Position numbers and translations under genes: made by a program | Shown: positions 63,853 to 64,000 of the stretch, in pieces | How the letters are laid out: each line of letters opens with the position of its first letter | How positions within the stretch are numbered: the first letter of the stretch is position 1 | The notes under the pieces: generated by a model | Database searches by the model: none | What the model saw: the letters and a program-made list of their open reading frames with translations, nothing else | Told to the model about the DNA's origin: nothing | Assembly (NCBI RefSeq): GCF_900111765.1 | Contig: NZ_FOIB01000003.1 | Location: 1-64,000, forward strand | Source: Myxococcus fulvus | Lineage (GTDB): Bacteria > Myxococcota > Myxococcia > Myxococcales > Myxococcaceae | DNA length: 64,000 nucleotides | Reading direction: 5' to 3'

Positions 63853-64000
63853 ATGAAGCAGCACTCTTCTTCGAGGTCCCTTGTTCGCAAGGGCCTGTTC
63901 CCTGGTATTGCGCTCGCGGCCCTGGCGCTCGCTCCCGTCGCGTGGGGAGGACTCCAGTCGCAGACCGTCTTCTGCCAGAAGAACACGGATGGCTCGGGGC
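63853..64000 (+). CDS. Small secreted protein, paralogue (3' end outside window)
   Basis: 49 codons visible from ATG 63853, behind AGGAG at 63840-63844. A basic start (MKQHSSSRSLVRKGLF) and a hydrophobic stretch ending PVAWG form a signal peptide of about 32 residues; the mature part begins LQSQTVFCQKNTDGSG, matching ESAHCYKNADGSG in the protein at 62822. The gene continues beyond the window. Confidence 0.78.
   Translation, partial: MKQHSSSRSLVRKGLFPGIALAALALAPVAWGGLQSQTVFCQKNTDGSG

Overview
The window is high-GC DNA from a myxobacterium, most likely Myxococcaceae. The evidence is strong G/C third-position bias, many GTG/TTG starts, a protein ending in a MYXO-CTERM-type sorting tail (36361-39948), sigma-54-type regulation, an FHA-AAA regulator and a Ser/Thr kinase of the myxobacterial kind. 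No tRNA, rRNA, CRISPR array, insertion sequence or phage gene was recognised.

Region 1 (1-17140) is the S10-spc-alpha ribosomal supercluster: the 3' end of tuf, then rpsJ, rplD, rplW, rplB, rpsS, rplV, rpsC, rplP, rpmC, rpsQ, rplN, rplX, rplE, rpsZ (S14 type Z), rpsH, rplF, rplR, rpsE, rpmD, rplO, secY, adk, map, infA, rpmJ, rpsM, rpsK, rpsD, rpoA and rplQ, all on +. It ends at a strong hairpin terminator. The order is canonical except that rplC (L3) is missing between rpsJ and rplD. Hairpins, some followed by short T runs, lie in the rplX-rplE, rpsZ-rpsH, rplO-secY and rpsD-rpoA gaps and may tune expression inside the cluster. L5, S17, S11 and L30 carry extensions.

Region 2 (17166-31321) is housekeeping and regulation: a minus-strand operon of plsC, a TPR lipoprotein and a one-helix membrane protein; a deoxynucleoside kinase overlapping a DUF2314-like protein; an FHA-AAA-HTH regulator whose sigma-54-activator motifs are eroded; an EamA permease; psuG; a free-methionine-sulfoxide reductase; a class III sirtuin; a zinc-ribbon/kinase/PEGA Ser/Thr kinase; and an ABC-F ATPase.

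Region 3 (31444-42208) is envelope-related: a multi-TM sensor histidine kinase, a Slt-type lytic transglycosylase, a 1195-residue MYXO-CTERM surface protein, an alpha/beta hydrolase of the haloperoxidase/arylesterase type, and MltG.

Region 4 (42219-51694) is the most distinctive part: three tandem paralogous lipoproteins of about 1000 residues, each with three CBM96/DNRLRE-like modules and a beta-propeller-like C-terminal half. Each is preceded by a hairpin and then by a near-identical sigma-54 (-24/-12) promoter, so gene and promoter seem to have been duplicated together and each copy looks like its own transcription unit.

Region 5 (51813-64000) holds a beta-solenoid-like protein, a TerB-like protein, a GNAT acetyltransferase, selA overlapping an HNH endonuclease gene, a MinD/ParA ATPase overlapping a protein with a J-like domain (no HPD) and a RodZ-type HTH, an 87-residue protein, an RluD-type pseudouridine synthase, an operon of a HEAT-like protein and a degenerate HD-GYP protein that share an N-terminal module, and small secreted Cys-containing paralogues around a membrane-anchored coiled-coil protein, the last one cut by the window end.
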